64,000 nucleotides of DNA from Incurvaria masculella. Taxonomy: Eukaryota; Arthropoda; Insecta; Lepidoptera; Incurvariidae. Below the pieces are notes generated by a model, which saw only the letters and a list, made by a program, of their open reading frames with translations, ran no database searches and had not been told where the DNA came from. Numbering within the stretch: position 1 is the stretch's first letter; the number at the start of each line of letters is the position of its first letter. The stretch covers positions 19,710,077 through 19,774,076 of the forward strand of contig OX335646.2 in the NCBI GenBank assembly GCA_946894095.1. Direction: 5' to 3'. Positions 9,819-22,600 of the stretch are shown here, piece after piece. The position numbers were made by a program, and so were the translations under genes.

Positions 9819-11940
9819 TTGATGTCATTGTGAGCTGTCATTTCAATATATCAGTAATGTGGACATTTTTTACGGCTTCAGAAAGCAACCGGTGTAACGA
9901 CGTAATGCAGTGCGATTCTAACTTTGGATTCTAAGCTAATATCGCAAAATCTGTTTGATGCAAGCTTCAAGTCCGATTATTAGAAATGCAGAGCGTGTAG
10001 AAGTGAAGAGAGGCATGGAACTGAATGGGAGGTTTCTTCGGGTACTAGAGTCAATAAATACCCATCTCCAGGATTCATTCAAATAGATGCGGTTTGGTGA
10101 ACTAGTTAGATAAACCGAAATCTTCGTTTGTACAATTCAGGAATGATCGTCAGGCGTAACTTCCGGAAACATATAGTGAATGACGAATCAGTTGACAGTT
10201 GCCGAGCCTGTGGGCAACCGGGTGAGCCCTTCCGTCTTGGGTTGTCCACACCTGGCGATCGTTCAGTACCAGGAGTACCAATCAGGTACTTTAGCCGTAA
10301 TAGTCTTAATAATCTAAAGGTCAATTTGTCTTTCAACATGGCCTTATCGATTTAGTTGTGTTACATTGTAAATACAAGCTGAACATGATAAGCTAGTAAA
10401 ATATTTAGACCACACGAGGTTACAGCCATGTAGCGTACACGGAAAACCACCATCGTGGCAATTGTTATGTCTACTGACTACGTTGTTTTAAAAAAAGATT
10501 TTAGCAGATATCTTGAAAAATTAACCATCGATTTGAGCTCTGTTTTCAAATGCAGAGAGCAAGCAGTTCTACTTTTGAATACGAATAGTCGTTCGGAGTT
10601 TTCTCTGTAGTTCGTCGCATCTCTACAGCATTTGTCCCAGGTGGGTTCTCCTAAAGGGTCGAAATAGTTTCATTTAATTTAATATGAATCATATATGTAA
10701 ATAAAATTAAATTTTGAAAACTAAGTATATCTATTACTTTGAATAAAAAATATGAATAAATAAAAAAAGGATGAGAATATTAAATGTTTTCTCTCCATCA
10801 ACTATAAGTTTTTGCAAACTGATAATAATATAATTTACCTGCAAGAGAAAAACGTATTTGTGACTTAAACCGACATTGAACTGTTCAAGCAGATGACTGG
10901 CTTGCGTGTTTCAAGGATAACTGCTTCTTCACTTGTCGTATGACCTTTAATATTAATGATCACATAAATATGTTCAGTAACAATATATAAATAAATCAGG
11001 TTGGTTTGGGTTGCAACAGCCAGAACAATAAAGAAAGCTGACAAGTAAGATTTAGATTAAGACAACAAAATTAAGAGATAATATCATTATGTACGTATAT
11101 AGATTTTAAAGTAGTAACTATCTTTATCATTCCAATAATAACCAATTCGATAAGACATTGATAACGAGGCGGATATGCAAGAAAGTACTATCATAATTAT
11201 ATGCAAGTACAATTACGACCCATGTTCGCATATTTTAGTGAGTAGGTAGGTAGGTATTTGAACTGCATTGCTTTTAATGATTACATTGGCATAGTTACCT
11301 GTGTCGATACATTGCCTACCTAGAAAACAACATTGTGATTACGAAATGAATACATAGCTGATTACACGGAATGAGATAATTTTGTTAACCTTCTTAAACA
11401 TAAGAGATTATGGTTATTGTAAACACGTCAGTACCTAACGGGTTGGCTTTTAACTTGTCTGAATAATTCGATTTAAACTTTTATAATAATTACTTTGAGA
11501 GCACCAAATGTCGAATTATTCCATGCAATCTGTATACCACGAAGCGTATTCTTCGAATCGGTAATATGTGTACTGATCACCGAACACCTAAGTAGATACA
11601 CGCATATCTCAAATGGATTTAAGTAATTATGTGAATACACTAAGAATCTACAATTTCTATCTGATATTACCTCGTAAAAGCAAGTCTATCACTCTTATGA
11701 TTAGCCGAGTCTAGACAGTTCAACCATTTCGATAGGGCAAGTGTACTTTGAACAGACCACACCACTTCAATTACATTATTTATTCTGTGACGATATATTC
11801 TGATACCACTGGTTGTTTCATTAATCTATCTAGTCCTATTTTCTCAGCAACGTATTGATTAAATAATGCTTTGAATAACAACAATTTCAGAAGTTCTTTC
11901 TATAAAAAAAACTACTACAAGAGGAGTGCCTAAAATGACC
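9819..11940. other. Unassigned apart from the LINE remnant at 10105-10350
   Basis: Long AT-rich stretch, probably intron of the minus-strand gene. Short frames only. Confidence 0.3.
10105..10350 (+). pseudogene. Probable LINE reverse-transcriptase C-terminal remnant
   Basis: Reads VRRNFRKHIVNDESVDSCRA then CGQPGEP. A CRxCGxxxE motif after a basic (R)NFRKxI segment is common in the zinc-knuckle-like tail of some insect LINE polymerases. Short and decayed; the family is uncertain. Confidence 0.33.
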
Positions 11941-12312
11941 TTAAGGATGTTCCGACCCATACAATGTTTTTTTTACACAGAACGCAAGAAGTATTGCACT
12001 TTAAGGCACGAATTCGTCAAAAATATTAAATATAGCCATAGTAGGTAGTTGCAGCGAAAACATATTCACAATTTCAGGTTTAATGGTTTCGTTGTAATTG
12101 CCGATTAGAAGTTTTACACCGTTAGATGGCGCTGTTAAATAAAAATCGTATTTAAATAAATTGTAACAAAACCATTAATCCTGAAATTGTGAAATTGTTT
12201 TCGCTGCAAGTAATATGACTATATTAAACTTTTGTTATTAATTCGTGGCTTAAAGTGCAATACTTTTTGCGTTATGTGTGCAAACAACTTTATATGGGTC
12301 GGAACAGCCTTA
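11941..12312 (+). mobile_element. Foldback MITE with long inverted repeats and TTAA ends
   Basis: Left end TTAAGGATGTTCCGACCCAT, right end ATATGGGTCGGAACAGCCTTAA-type. Arms pair for about 170 bases each (AGTATTGCACTTTAAGGCAC against its complement). The TTAA at both edges may be the target duplication of a piggyBac-type element (inference). A second copy is at 56791-57134. Confidence 0.75.
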
Positions 12313-14638
12313 AGAAAAAATATTTGATTAGGCGTTGACCTAACCCTATTTGTATTATGTCCATTCATTTCCGTATAATTTCACCGAACTTAGAATAAAC
12401 TGGGAAAATAGTAAAATACACTATTAATTATTAAGGTTCCTTGTTTTGGGGCTACGAATATTCTTAATATATTATTAAAACATATCACGTTGTAAAATAT
12501 AACCCTTGGGTCATTATATCGATCGATTTATTAAAAGAAAAACTTACGGTTAATTTAAAAAAAATACGTTGGCTTTATTTATACCCTGCCACCAAACATA
12601 TATGTTTATTTTTATATGGATTTTTGTCGATACATCAACTTGATCTTTTTATTCTAAGTCGCCGTGGCCGTATTTAAATTGTATTTGAAGGTACTTTATT
12701 ATTATTTAAATAAATACGCTTCTAACTCTTGTGTGCATTACGGTTCATAACCTAATTGATATTAAATCAAGCAATAAAATTCCGTGATGGACGGGTACGC
12801 ATTGAGCAACAAAATATTCCAATAAAAGCTTACTCATAATTAAACAACCTCATTATATAGATATTTCTAGGCTATCATAAATGTAGTGGAATTTTTTTTA
12901 GTACCCAAGCTAATGAGTCTGGTAGATCGAAGCGTTACTTTGACTTACTGGTTACGGGGCATTTCCATAATTCCATCCGGGGCACATTCATAAGTGACAT
13001 CCAGAAATTAATTATTCATAAGGTTAATTATTATTCAAAACAATTCGGTGTGGTGTGACTGTATCGGGAATGAATTTCAAATCACCACACGTCATGTGGC
13101 ACACGAATTCCAAATTAACGCCTGAAAAAGACGGTTGTGTTTACGCCTGAATACGATAGGCAGTCACTCAGGGAACCTGGTGTACAACTGTTTGGTAAGC
13201 TTAGGAAATCTTTAATAATAATAACAACTATTTATTGGATGAAGAAGAAAATCATCTATACCTTTTTTAGGGAACCCTATTACTAAGCCTCCGCTGTCCG
13301 TCCGTCCGTCTGTCTGTAACAGGGCTGTATCTCAGTAACTGTAACAGATGGACAGCTGAAATTTTCAGAGAGTGTGTATTTATTTTGCCGCTATAACAAC
13401 AAATAGGTAAGATTAAAAAATATTTAACATTGAAAGTGGCCCCATACAAAAAAGGCGTTTTTTTATATTCTTTCTCGCACTTTGCCGGTTTAATCTAAGG
13501 GTTTAATGGTTTAAATTATGACATGACGCAAAAGTCACCAATTAAATTCACGTTTGTCTAGAAGTAGAAGTTTTAATGCACCTTTTAAAAGATGACAATT
13601 TCAGACCACTTTTTAAAGTTTTCTATATCATTACTAGTATTTTGAAATGTACTTTATAATGAAAACAAAGATAAAACAATTCGTAGAATGTTGTATTATT
13701 TTTTTTAGGTGTTCATAGAACCTTTTATTTGTACCACTCAATTTGGCACTTCGACTTTACCGATGTTATGTAAAATTGCATTACGCCCAAAATTTAAGTA
13801 GCATGCTATGGTTAAAAAGTAAATTTGACATTTTTCAGTTCCGATTGTATGCAGTATGCTCGTATTTAAATTAATTCAACTCCGCCAGGCTAACGCGTCA
13901 TAAGTGTGAAGCTATAGCATTATTTATAGAGGTTAATTAATTTAAAGTAAAAAAAACTACATCCTAAATCACGGAAGAATCGAAGTTGTCTTCTATATAT
14001 TAATGTAGGTACGTGGAAGTACATTCCAGCTCGGAGGATGTGTGTCAAAGGAGTTTTTTTTTTCAGTTACAAATCATAAAAAAAAATTAAAAAAAATTAA
14101 CTCGCTAAAAAAGTATTTCACTTTATTCTTTTCTTTTTAACTTTAACTGTTTCTTTTTAATTTAATTGAATTTTTGTAAAAGTTTTTTTTGTGTTTGAAA
14201 TGTAAATTTTTCAGAAACCTCTGAATTTAAATGTAAATGTTATGCAACAGATTTATAACCTATTTGTTCTATGTTTTGTTTGTTTTTATGCATGTTGTGT
14301 TCAGTACCAGTGGAGTGTGCACATTTTTTTAAATGCCGTTGGTGATTCTCAGTGTATCCTGTGTACTACTCTGTTTGTGAACCTATTAATAAGTAAATAA
14401 AAATAAAAAATAACACGGAAATTATTTATATCCAGGAAATGTCGGATTTACTTTCAATAAAAGGGAAAATACGAAAGGTTCCATCGACAGATTGACAAAG
14501 GCAATTCATTGTCCCATTGTCAGTCTCAACAAAGAAATATAAGTTGTCTCTATGGTAATTAGTAGTCACGTTATTAGTAGGAAGTTTGTTTAACTTTTTT
14601 GCAGTTTAAAGGGATAAAAGAAACAACATAATACTCAC
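12313..14638. other. Unassigned apart from the repeat at 13266-13491
   Basis: Very AT-rich, with poly-T and poly-A tracts at 14050-14200. Downstream of the donor at 14639 on minus, so probably intron. Confidence 0.3.
13266..13491 (+). repeat. (CCGT)n repeat, internally deleted copy
   Basis: Starts TTTTTAGGGAACCC: the first 20 or so bases are lost between the two internal GGAACCC-like motifs. Ends CTCGCACTTTGCCGGTTT. Confidence 0.75.
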
Positions 14639-14702
14639 ACAATATGAAGGTACTCGTCGTCGCTTCTGCTACCTTGTCTTTGCATTGAACTGATGGACGT
14701 TC
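14639..14702 (-). CDS. Second coding exon of the unrecognised minus-strand gene
   Basis: Strong acceptor TTGTTGTTTTGCAG, then 64 bases reading (G)TSISSMQRQGSRSDDEYLHI, then a strong donor GTGAGT in phase 2 (a weaker GTGTGA two bases earlier gives phase 0). The serine-rich style continues from exon 1 and the phases match (1 into 1). The next exon is unresolved: 3391-3194 is the best candidate found in the window. Confidence 0.58.
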
Positions 14703-15044
14703 CTGCAAAACAACAAAAAACTCTCATTGTAGAGCAGGTAGCATTCCACTCTATCCATAAGGTGTACAACACTCAGTACCTACATGGAATGCTCTACTTT
14801 CTACGTTAATCGAAAATGCCACCCACTCAGAACAGGCAACGTGGTTCCATCTTCATCTCTTTGCTTCGACTAAAAAGTGGTCATCGGGTAAAATTAAATC
14901 CACATTCGCCCACTCATGTTAATTTTCTCGATCACCTTCAACTCGACAAATTTGACAGAGGCCACTAGCAAGGCTAACTAGCGTTGCTCAATGGAATACC
15001 TGGCGTGGTGGTGTGTGACAGTGGGTGTGGTCGAGTGTTCTCAC

Positions 15045-15207
15045 CAGACTGGGAGCTCTGCGTGCTGACAGTGGAGCTGATGCTGTGTTCGCTGTCGCTG
15101 CGGCTGCGCGGCTTCCAGATCAGGCTCCATGGATTGTGCAGCCCCGAGACCTCTCTGGAGGGAACGGTCGATCCCATCTTCGGCACGTTCTTATCCTTCG
15201 AATCCAT
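15045..15207 (-). CDS. First coding exon of an unrecognised minus-strand gene
   Basis: ATG at 15207; 54 codons plus one base, ending TCT G before GTGAGA. The product begins MDSKDKNVPKM and continues with NPWSLIWKPRSRSDSEHSIS and a serine/threonine/glutamine tract, a low-complexity and probably phosphorylated cytoplasmic tail. The exon is GC-richer than its surroundings, with lepidopteran-like codon use. I do not recognise the family. It is head-to-head with DRC5 and probably shares its promoter. Confidence 0.62.
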
Positions 15208-16412
15208 ACCGAGGCGCCGGTATCTTTTGTTGGTTTCGGTGATTTATTTTTACAAATTATCTAAAAATAGACCGTTACCGAGCACTGAGAAAGCGAACGA
15301 ACTTCATTCGCAACTTATGAACGCACGAGATGTACGGGACGTCCGAGCCGGTCGATAGTGTCTTGCGGAATAATAACAAACAAAGCGCTAAACGTTATGT
15401 TTGGGTCGCTCGCGCCGTGGCTCGGCGTGGAGGCGTGTGTGCTGTCGAAAAGTTACGGAAACACACGAACAGCTGAGTATCGGATAGTGTGTGCGTAAGC
15501 GTTTCCTGGCTCCGATTGATTTTAAATTCTATTGTGATCGCGTTAGGGTATAGTCGGGACGCCGTTCGACGTGGCTGAACTGCTGATTTCTGACGAGCAG
15601 TCATGACTCGTAGGTGCAGCTACTACGTACCGGTTCGACTTCGCCCCAGCTGATAATGTGCCTCGTCAATAAATAGTCGTTCTGAGTACAAAGTAGTTAT
15701 AAATCTTGTCCACCGACAAGATTGTCCTATCACGACCTCTTTTATCACGTCAGAATTTGGCGATAATTTCACTTTTAGAATATTTAAATGCAAAGTCGTT
15801 ATACCTACTCATGTTAAATTTTATTCGCATACTTTATATTGCAGGTAGGTAGTTCCGACATCATTTATAATATTATAAAATAATATCCCTCAAACTGCGT
15901 AAAGTATGATTTCTCAAAAGATTACCACGAATATCCAAATTTTCAGTGCTAAAAGAAATTCTAATAAAAACGGTTTGGAAAGAATTACGTACGTGATTTC
16001 TTCAGTTTTGTGATTTTAAGCGGTTTCCAGTTTCTTTTTCATCTAAGTTTCTAGTATAATGTAGGTAGCATGTCACCTGTCAAACTGCTACAGTCTGGTA
16101 GTAACGTTTATTGATATAAAAAATCACAAGTCGAAACATACGATTTTCGATTTCAGTCGAATCCAAAGAGTTCTCAAAAGTAGCTGAGATTCTCTTTCTA
16201 CGGCCGAAACCAAATCGTTCGGAAAAGTAGCTGCGCTCCTTTCTCCGAAAAAAATAAAATCTTCAATTGTGACTTTTAATGACATTTGACACTAAATTGA
16301 AAAAGGACGGCGATTCCAATTCACCAAATTAACCAACATTTAGTAAATCTTACCAACAAAAAAATCTGTCGATACCAATCACTCGTGCATCCCAATCTCT
16401 ACGAATCACACC
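15208..16412. promoter_or_regulatory. Probable bidirectional promoter between the minus-strand gene and DRC5
   Basis: 1.2 kb separates the two divergent start codons. The half next to the minus-strand gene (15208-15660) is CpG-richer than the surrounding DNA; the rest is AT-rich. No transposon copy is recognised in it, unlike almost every other kilobase here, which fits selection against insertion. No clear TATA box was assigned. Confidence 0.5.
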
Positions 16413-16694
16413 ATGAGACTTCCATACGTATTGTCCGGCAATGCTCGGATAGCCTATGAGACTTCCACTTCAATGAGAAACTCTTCTCCAGAGAGAGACC
16501 GCACTCTGGTGGCTGAAGACTTCGCGTGGGATGCCAAATCGCCGCTCCCACTCACAGAGTGGTGCGCCATAGTCCTGTCTAGAAACTTCCACAGGGTTCA
16601 ACCTCTGGAAGTCGTTCTTCAGAAAGATGTGAACGCCTTGATGGATTTGTATCCAGCAGACATTCCACTCAAGTTAAGCGTTCCCTACATAAAG
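16413..16694 (+). CDS. TCTE1: DRC5 exon 1 (residues 1-94)
   Basis: 94 complete codons ending in AAG before GTAAAT, so the intron is phase 0. It encodes the conserved lead-in to the family's EQYWKR segment, which begins exon 2. Confidence 0.85.
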
Positions 16695-19600
16695 GTAAAT
16701 GTTTTTTTCACGTGGTGTATGCTTACAAGAGCGGAAATCGTAGTCAGCCTCAGTCGTCAGCCTCGGTAGCCCAGTGGCGCGACGTCTTGCGGTTCGATAA
16801 GCTTGGCGAAGCAACTCTGAGCGCGATCGAGTTCAAGATGGGTGACCGTTTTCAACCGTTGAGGCTGGCCGTGGTTCGTATTCCGCGTAAACGGTAGGTC
16901 CCATTTCCTTAATTACTTGATGGTAGTGTTAATTCCATTCCGCCTGGGTTGGAACCATCGCATTGAGTGAACGATGGTCGAAGGGGCAATGAAAATGTTA
17001 TCGTATTTTCGATCCAGTTCATGCAGCCGAGCAATATAAGCAAGGTCCTGGCATGGCATGGCTGTATCATAACAGTTGGTAATAGCTATTCCACAGACGT
17101 AGGTAATATCAAAACCAAAAACTTAAAAGTAGTCGTGTGTATATATTGTTTGCGTTCTTAGCTAATTTCGATAAAAAAACATAATATACGAAGTCAATGT
17201 GACTTTTAAGAATGTTCGCAGTTTAAGAAGCGGTCACTTTGGTTCGGAATTTTGTCGACAGGGTGTTACTAATTAATTACCTAAACCCAACTGCATTAAG
17301 CAAACTATAGTCAAAAGGGCAATGATAATGTTTAGTTGTTTTGTTAATTTTAGTTCTAGCTCAAAATAAGGGTGAAGTTCTTACAATTTGGTGCCTACTA
17401 CTTAGTTCCTTCGGGCACATTCCCGAAGACTGAAGAGCTTAAATTACCATAATGTCTGTTAATATAAAAATATCTAATCGAAAAGATTGAAACATGTAAT
17501 ATTTCCTTAATTAGAAAATCTAATAATAAGGCATGCTTATATGAAGCAAAACGTAGGGCATAACGGTTTGTTTAAGATTTATATTATTGCTATCATATTA
17601 TAGGTCATAGATATAACGTCACATAAAATAACATGAGTTATTTTTTTTCGGCCACTATTTGCGGCATATATGGAAAAATGTGTATTGGATGCGGCCATCT
17701 ATCCCATTATCGTCCAGCTTTAGCACTATGTAGAGTCAGTAAAGTAGAGAATGCAGCTTGTTCGCTAGAGCTTGCCAGTTGTGGCCGAGAGATGTCGCTG
17801 TCAGAATGTACTTAAGTTATACTAGATGGCAGTAGCAGATACCCAACGATTATTATTATTTTCCAAAAATCTACATACTGAAATTTAATTTAAGAACTCT
17901 AACCTAAAATTATGCAAGCATTTCTATTTCAATTGTCAATTATCAAAAACTTCAAATCATTAGAACTCCACACTTTTAGTTAATAATAATAGCCTCAATG
18001 ACTTGATGGTTAACAGCCTCTACTTACGTATAAATTACAATTAAAATACCCCTTTTTAAAGGATGAGCAATATTGGAAGCGCTCTTTCGCCGTTAAGTGG
18101 CCTCAGCGACAGGAGCTGGGCGTGCCCTGCTGGAAAGAATACTTTCTATCGGTGGCCGTGCAAGAGTACCTCGAGTGCTCCAGTGCTGACAACTTTCTCG
18201 AGGACGAGGCGGTCGAGCTCGCTACTCTGGTGAGAAAGGTTACTTTTTGTGTCACCGAGTACTCGTCACGACAGGAAGTGGGCGTATTATTTTGGAAGGC
18301 ACAATTTCTATTGGTGGCCGTGCAAGAGTACCTAGAGTGTACCAGCTCTGAATACCACGAACAGCGCAATTACTAGATTGTGGAGTTCTGGTTCTCCAGA
18401 ATTTTACTGTAGGTGTCTTCCAGCCCTGACACAAATGGCCCGCGCCCAGTTCTCTCATCAGATCTCCAGGATACTAAGGACGCTCACTGCGTGACGGCAC
18501 GGACGCAAAAGTCGCACAACAAACGTTGCCCGTTCCTGCAGCAAACCACATAGCCCCTGCGAGTCCGACCTCAATGTCGAGAGCGGGGGCCAAAGGCCAA
18601 ACATAACGACGGTAGGCGCACCCCCAACTGCCAAGTTCTAACAATTGAATTTTATTGAAAGCACACGCTTAAAGAACAGGTTGTTGAGTTGAGTGGCTTA
18701 TTCAACCACTTTGTGTCGATATATACACAAAAATCGGAAAGACTTACGTCACATATAATTTTATTTAAGATTTCATCCATATTGTTTATTCGGTTTGTTA
18801 ACAAAAAAAAAATAAGGTATCTATTTATATTCCATCTTACTTACATGCCATCGGCATAAACGTCATACTCGGTAAATTTGTTTCATTTCAGGTGAGCCCT
18901 TACATCTTCAGTGTCTCGTTGTCGCAACTTCAGATAGTTCGACCAGCGCGCCCCGCGCTGCCCTCCGACGAGGAAGTGGTCGACTGCTGCCCGTTCAGCG
19001 TCGCGCCTTGCGTCGATCACCTGCCGCTAGAGCAGCCCCTATCCAAACTCTATAATCTAAAAGAGATAAGCCTCGTGTTCGGAGTCAACGGTCTCGAGGA
19101 CTGCTACACGTCCAGGCACTTCGACTTCTCGCTAGCGGACTGCGAATCGCTCTGCAGGGGAATCGCCAACTTGCGGTTCCTCAAGACGTTTCGCATCAAC
19201 CGAAGCAGGCTCGATTGCCCGAAGGTAAAGCTGATCCTGCAGCATCTCGTGAAGAAGAAGAGTGTCGAGCAGCTGGACTTTGCGCACTGCATGATCGGCG
19301 ACGCGGGCACGAAGGCTCTGGCCGGGTTCCTGCAAATCCACACTGGCCTAAAGCTCCTCAGCCTCTGCAACAACCGGTTTGGGGAGGAGGGGGTGCAGGG
19401 CTTGGCGTACGCGCTGCAGATGAAGCCTGCCGCGCCGCTCGAAGTGTTGGGTCAGTGGTGATTTAGCGGACATCATATGAATAAATAAAAAAACATACAT
19501 TATCACGGGTGCCATTTTTGGCTTCCAAGAATTTACTTCACGATATCTAGTGTCCTCCTCGTTTGGTCCAAACATGTTTAAGGAAAACATAATGAGGCGA

Positions 19601-22600
19601 GCCCATTGCTATCATTTCGTAGTTGATAGAAAGCCGAACACCGCCGTAGTCGTGGGTGACCTCACGATGTTTAACTTCACAGTTGATTATTATTAAACTG
19701 TAAACGAGAAAGACAGTAGTGCTGCTATAAAATTGTTATGGTAACATATATCGTGGTGTTATACGAGATACCACCACGATGGAAGTTATCTGAGACCATG
19801 AGTTCACCACTTTGTTTGTGATCCGAGATTAAAATATATTTTTGTTGAGAATGAGTCATTCAAGGTTAGGGCCAAATAGAACTATGTATGTTCCCCTTCT
19901 TACTTACTAAGATACCCCTGTAATGCCGCCAAGGTGGGTACTGACTGATTGAATTAAATACTATTGAAGTGACAACATTAAATTGTTTGTCTTGTCTATC
20001 CAGTTCAATGCAGCAAGGTCCTGACGAGTCACATTTACCCAAAAATAACGTTATCACTGTGCTATTTTGTCATGTATTTTGAACAATTTTGAACGGTGGA
20101 CCATGCATTCCGGGGGCATGACAATTGCTCTTGCGGAAACTGTCAGCCCCTATCCACTTCAGATCCACCCGGTCTAGGCAAGGAGTGGATCCGTTCACCG
20201 TCCATATAACTCCTTAGTTAAGGCCAATCGTAAATTGTTCGTACTGCTAAAGTCTGGACACTACCTGCCTGTACATTTTTTAATTTTTGTGTAAAGTTTT
20301 AACATGTGGAGGCTGATAGAAATGTAAGCCTGTCAAGGCTTACATTTCTATTATTCTGAATAAGTTCCAAATGCTTACGGACGGCATAAGGACTTATCTC
20401 GCGTTCTATAAAAAAAGGACGCTTTGCTGTGTGTTGCAGACTTAAAGCTGAACTTGATGTCAGCCAACAGTGCCCGACTGCTGGCGTCGTCGCTGGTGCG
20501 TTGCCGCGACATGCCGAACAAGCTTGTCGTGTCCGCGTGCGGCCTGCGCGGCGACTCCGCTGAAAAGGCTAGATCGACTCGGTGTCATTAGATTTATAAA
20601 TATGCGTAATAATCTACTCGCCGGGTGAACGTCTGACGTTGAGTTGCATTTCGTTCCATGCTAACTGGTAACTTTCAGTTTATTTGATCGAATAACACGT
20701 CGTTTGACAGTAAGCCTCGTAAAAAACCGGCCAAGTGCGAGTCGGACTCGCACACGAAGGGTTCCGTACCATTGTAAAAAAATGTATACAAAAAAATAAC
20801 GTTTTTTGTATGGGGACCTCCTTTAATTTTAATTATTTCTTAATCTTATCTATTTGTGTTGTTGGCAAAATAAATACACACTCTGTGAAAATTTCGGCTG
20901 TCTATCTGTTACGGTTACTGAGATACAGCCCTGTGACAGACGGACAGACGTCACTCACATACCTGTTTACCAAGCGAGGTATTTTCCATGATAATCCCAC
21001 TGAAGCTTGAGTTCGCTAATAAATAACGCCACTTACGAGCGTTAGCGTTATGAGATAATACAAAATTTGGTACAATTTCAACCACGTATTTTCATGTCAT
21101 CACAAGTACATACTCTGTTACACGAGTGCATGCGCGACCTATAAAACATCTACAAGTAGTAAGCCCCGTTGCCAGGACATTGCCAGGAAACATCGATAAA
21201 GATGCCATAATTATCTTAAATATCGATTTATAATCTCTTTTACAATGTATTGCTTGTCAACGATATTTTTCTCTCTGCTGAAGTTCTACTCGGGAAGCGA
21301 ACACGAGAAGTTCTCAATTTGTTTTAACTACGGAGTACGACTGTGATTAGTTTTCGTAATCGCTTCATGAGTGTATTCTGATTACACCATGATTACACTG
21401 ATGACAGAAACGGACTCGTATGTTTCAGCCTTTTGTTTTTGCAAAATGTGCTAAACGTAATTAATCTTTAACTTGACTACTCGGTACTTCCCGTGAGTGT
21501 ACACCAACTTGGTTTTGGTTTATTTGATTTAGGGCCTTCATCATAGGCTCCGCAAGTATACTATGAATAATTGACCAGAACTGGCTCCGCAAGCATACTT
21601 TGAATGATGCACAATAACTCTCAGTATAGGAACAAGGTTCGCGCAAAGCTATTTTTTATGTGGATTGCATTTGCATACAAAATTGCTTTGAAAGAAGCTA
21701 AATGATTACGTCAACTATTTCTTACTGAGCATGATAAGCGTATTAGAAAAAAACTATAAAAATGAATCACCTTTCCAATAGTTGATTCATTGAAAACTTT
21801 CTTCTTGATAATTTAATTTAAAATATGCAAGTCTATGTATTTCAGCATAATGTATGAAATGTTCTTGGCCTTTACAGTTACTATAATCATGCTGAATATT
21901 CACTTTTTGTATCCTCCCCTCGATTTTTTCAACTTGCGTGGTGTCAGCTATGATCATGGTTAATATTTTGATTGGGATATTTAAAAGAAAATAACAGATT
22001 TAAAAAACATTGAACCGACTTCAAGCAACCCGGAGTAGAAGGTGGTACAAAAGCACAGAAGGGGTCCATCATACATTTTCAGGTGTGCTATTGTACCGCC
22101 TTCTACTCCAGAGTGCTTGGAGTATGTTCAATGTTTTTTTAAACTGTTATTTTTGTCACTCCTTTTAGTATTTCTCACCCTTAAGAGTGGTATTCTTTCA
22201 AAAAATTCCCACCTCCACCAAAAGGACCACCCCTGTCAGAACAATAATTATTTAAATTGGTAGACAGTTTACGGAGATATCGAGTAACATAAAGAAAACA
22301 ATGAATAAAAAACATACAGACGAATTGAGAACATCCTCCTGTTTTTAAGTCGGTTCAAAATGAAGCTCATCTATGCTAGCGAAGATGGTTGGTTCACAAT
22401 GGGTTCACAGCAGTAAAAATAATGAAATGAATCGATCGTTTTCCATGCTTGATTGTTGATGTTTGTTCAGATTCTACAAGACCCCTTTTTTAAAAAAAAA
22501 GTTATATCGGCTGAAATAAAAAGTTGTTTCTGAAACAATATTGTTTGAGTATCTAACCATAAGCTGCCATAAATTGACTGATTGCTTCTTGACGTCATTA

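Noticed and set aside
14984..15358. 124-codon plus-strand frame
   Set aside because: It overlaps the minus-strand exon 15207-15045 and has no splice or domain support.
19104..19373. Minus-strand and other-frame ORFs across DRC5 exon 3
   Set aside because: GC-rich shadows of exon 3.
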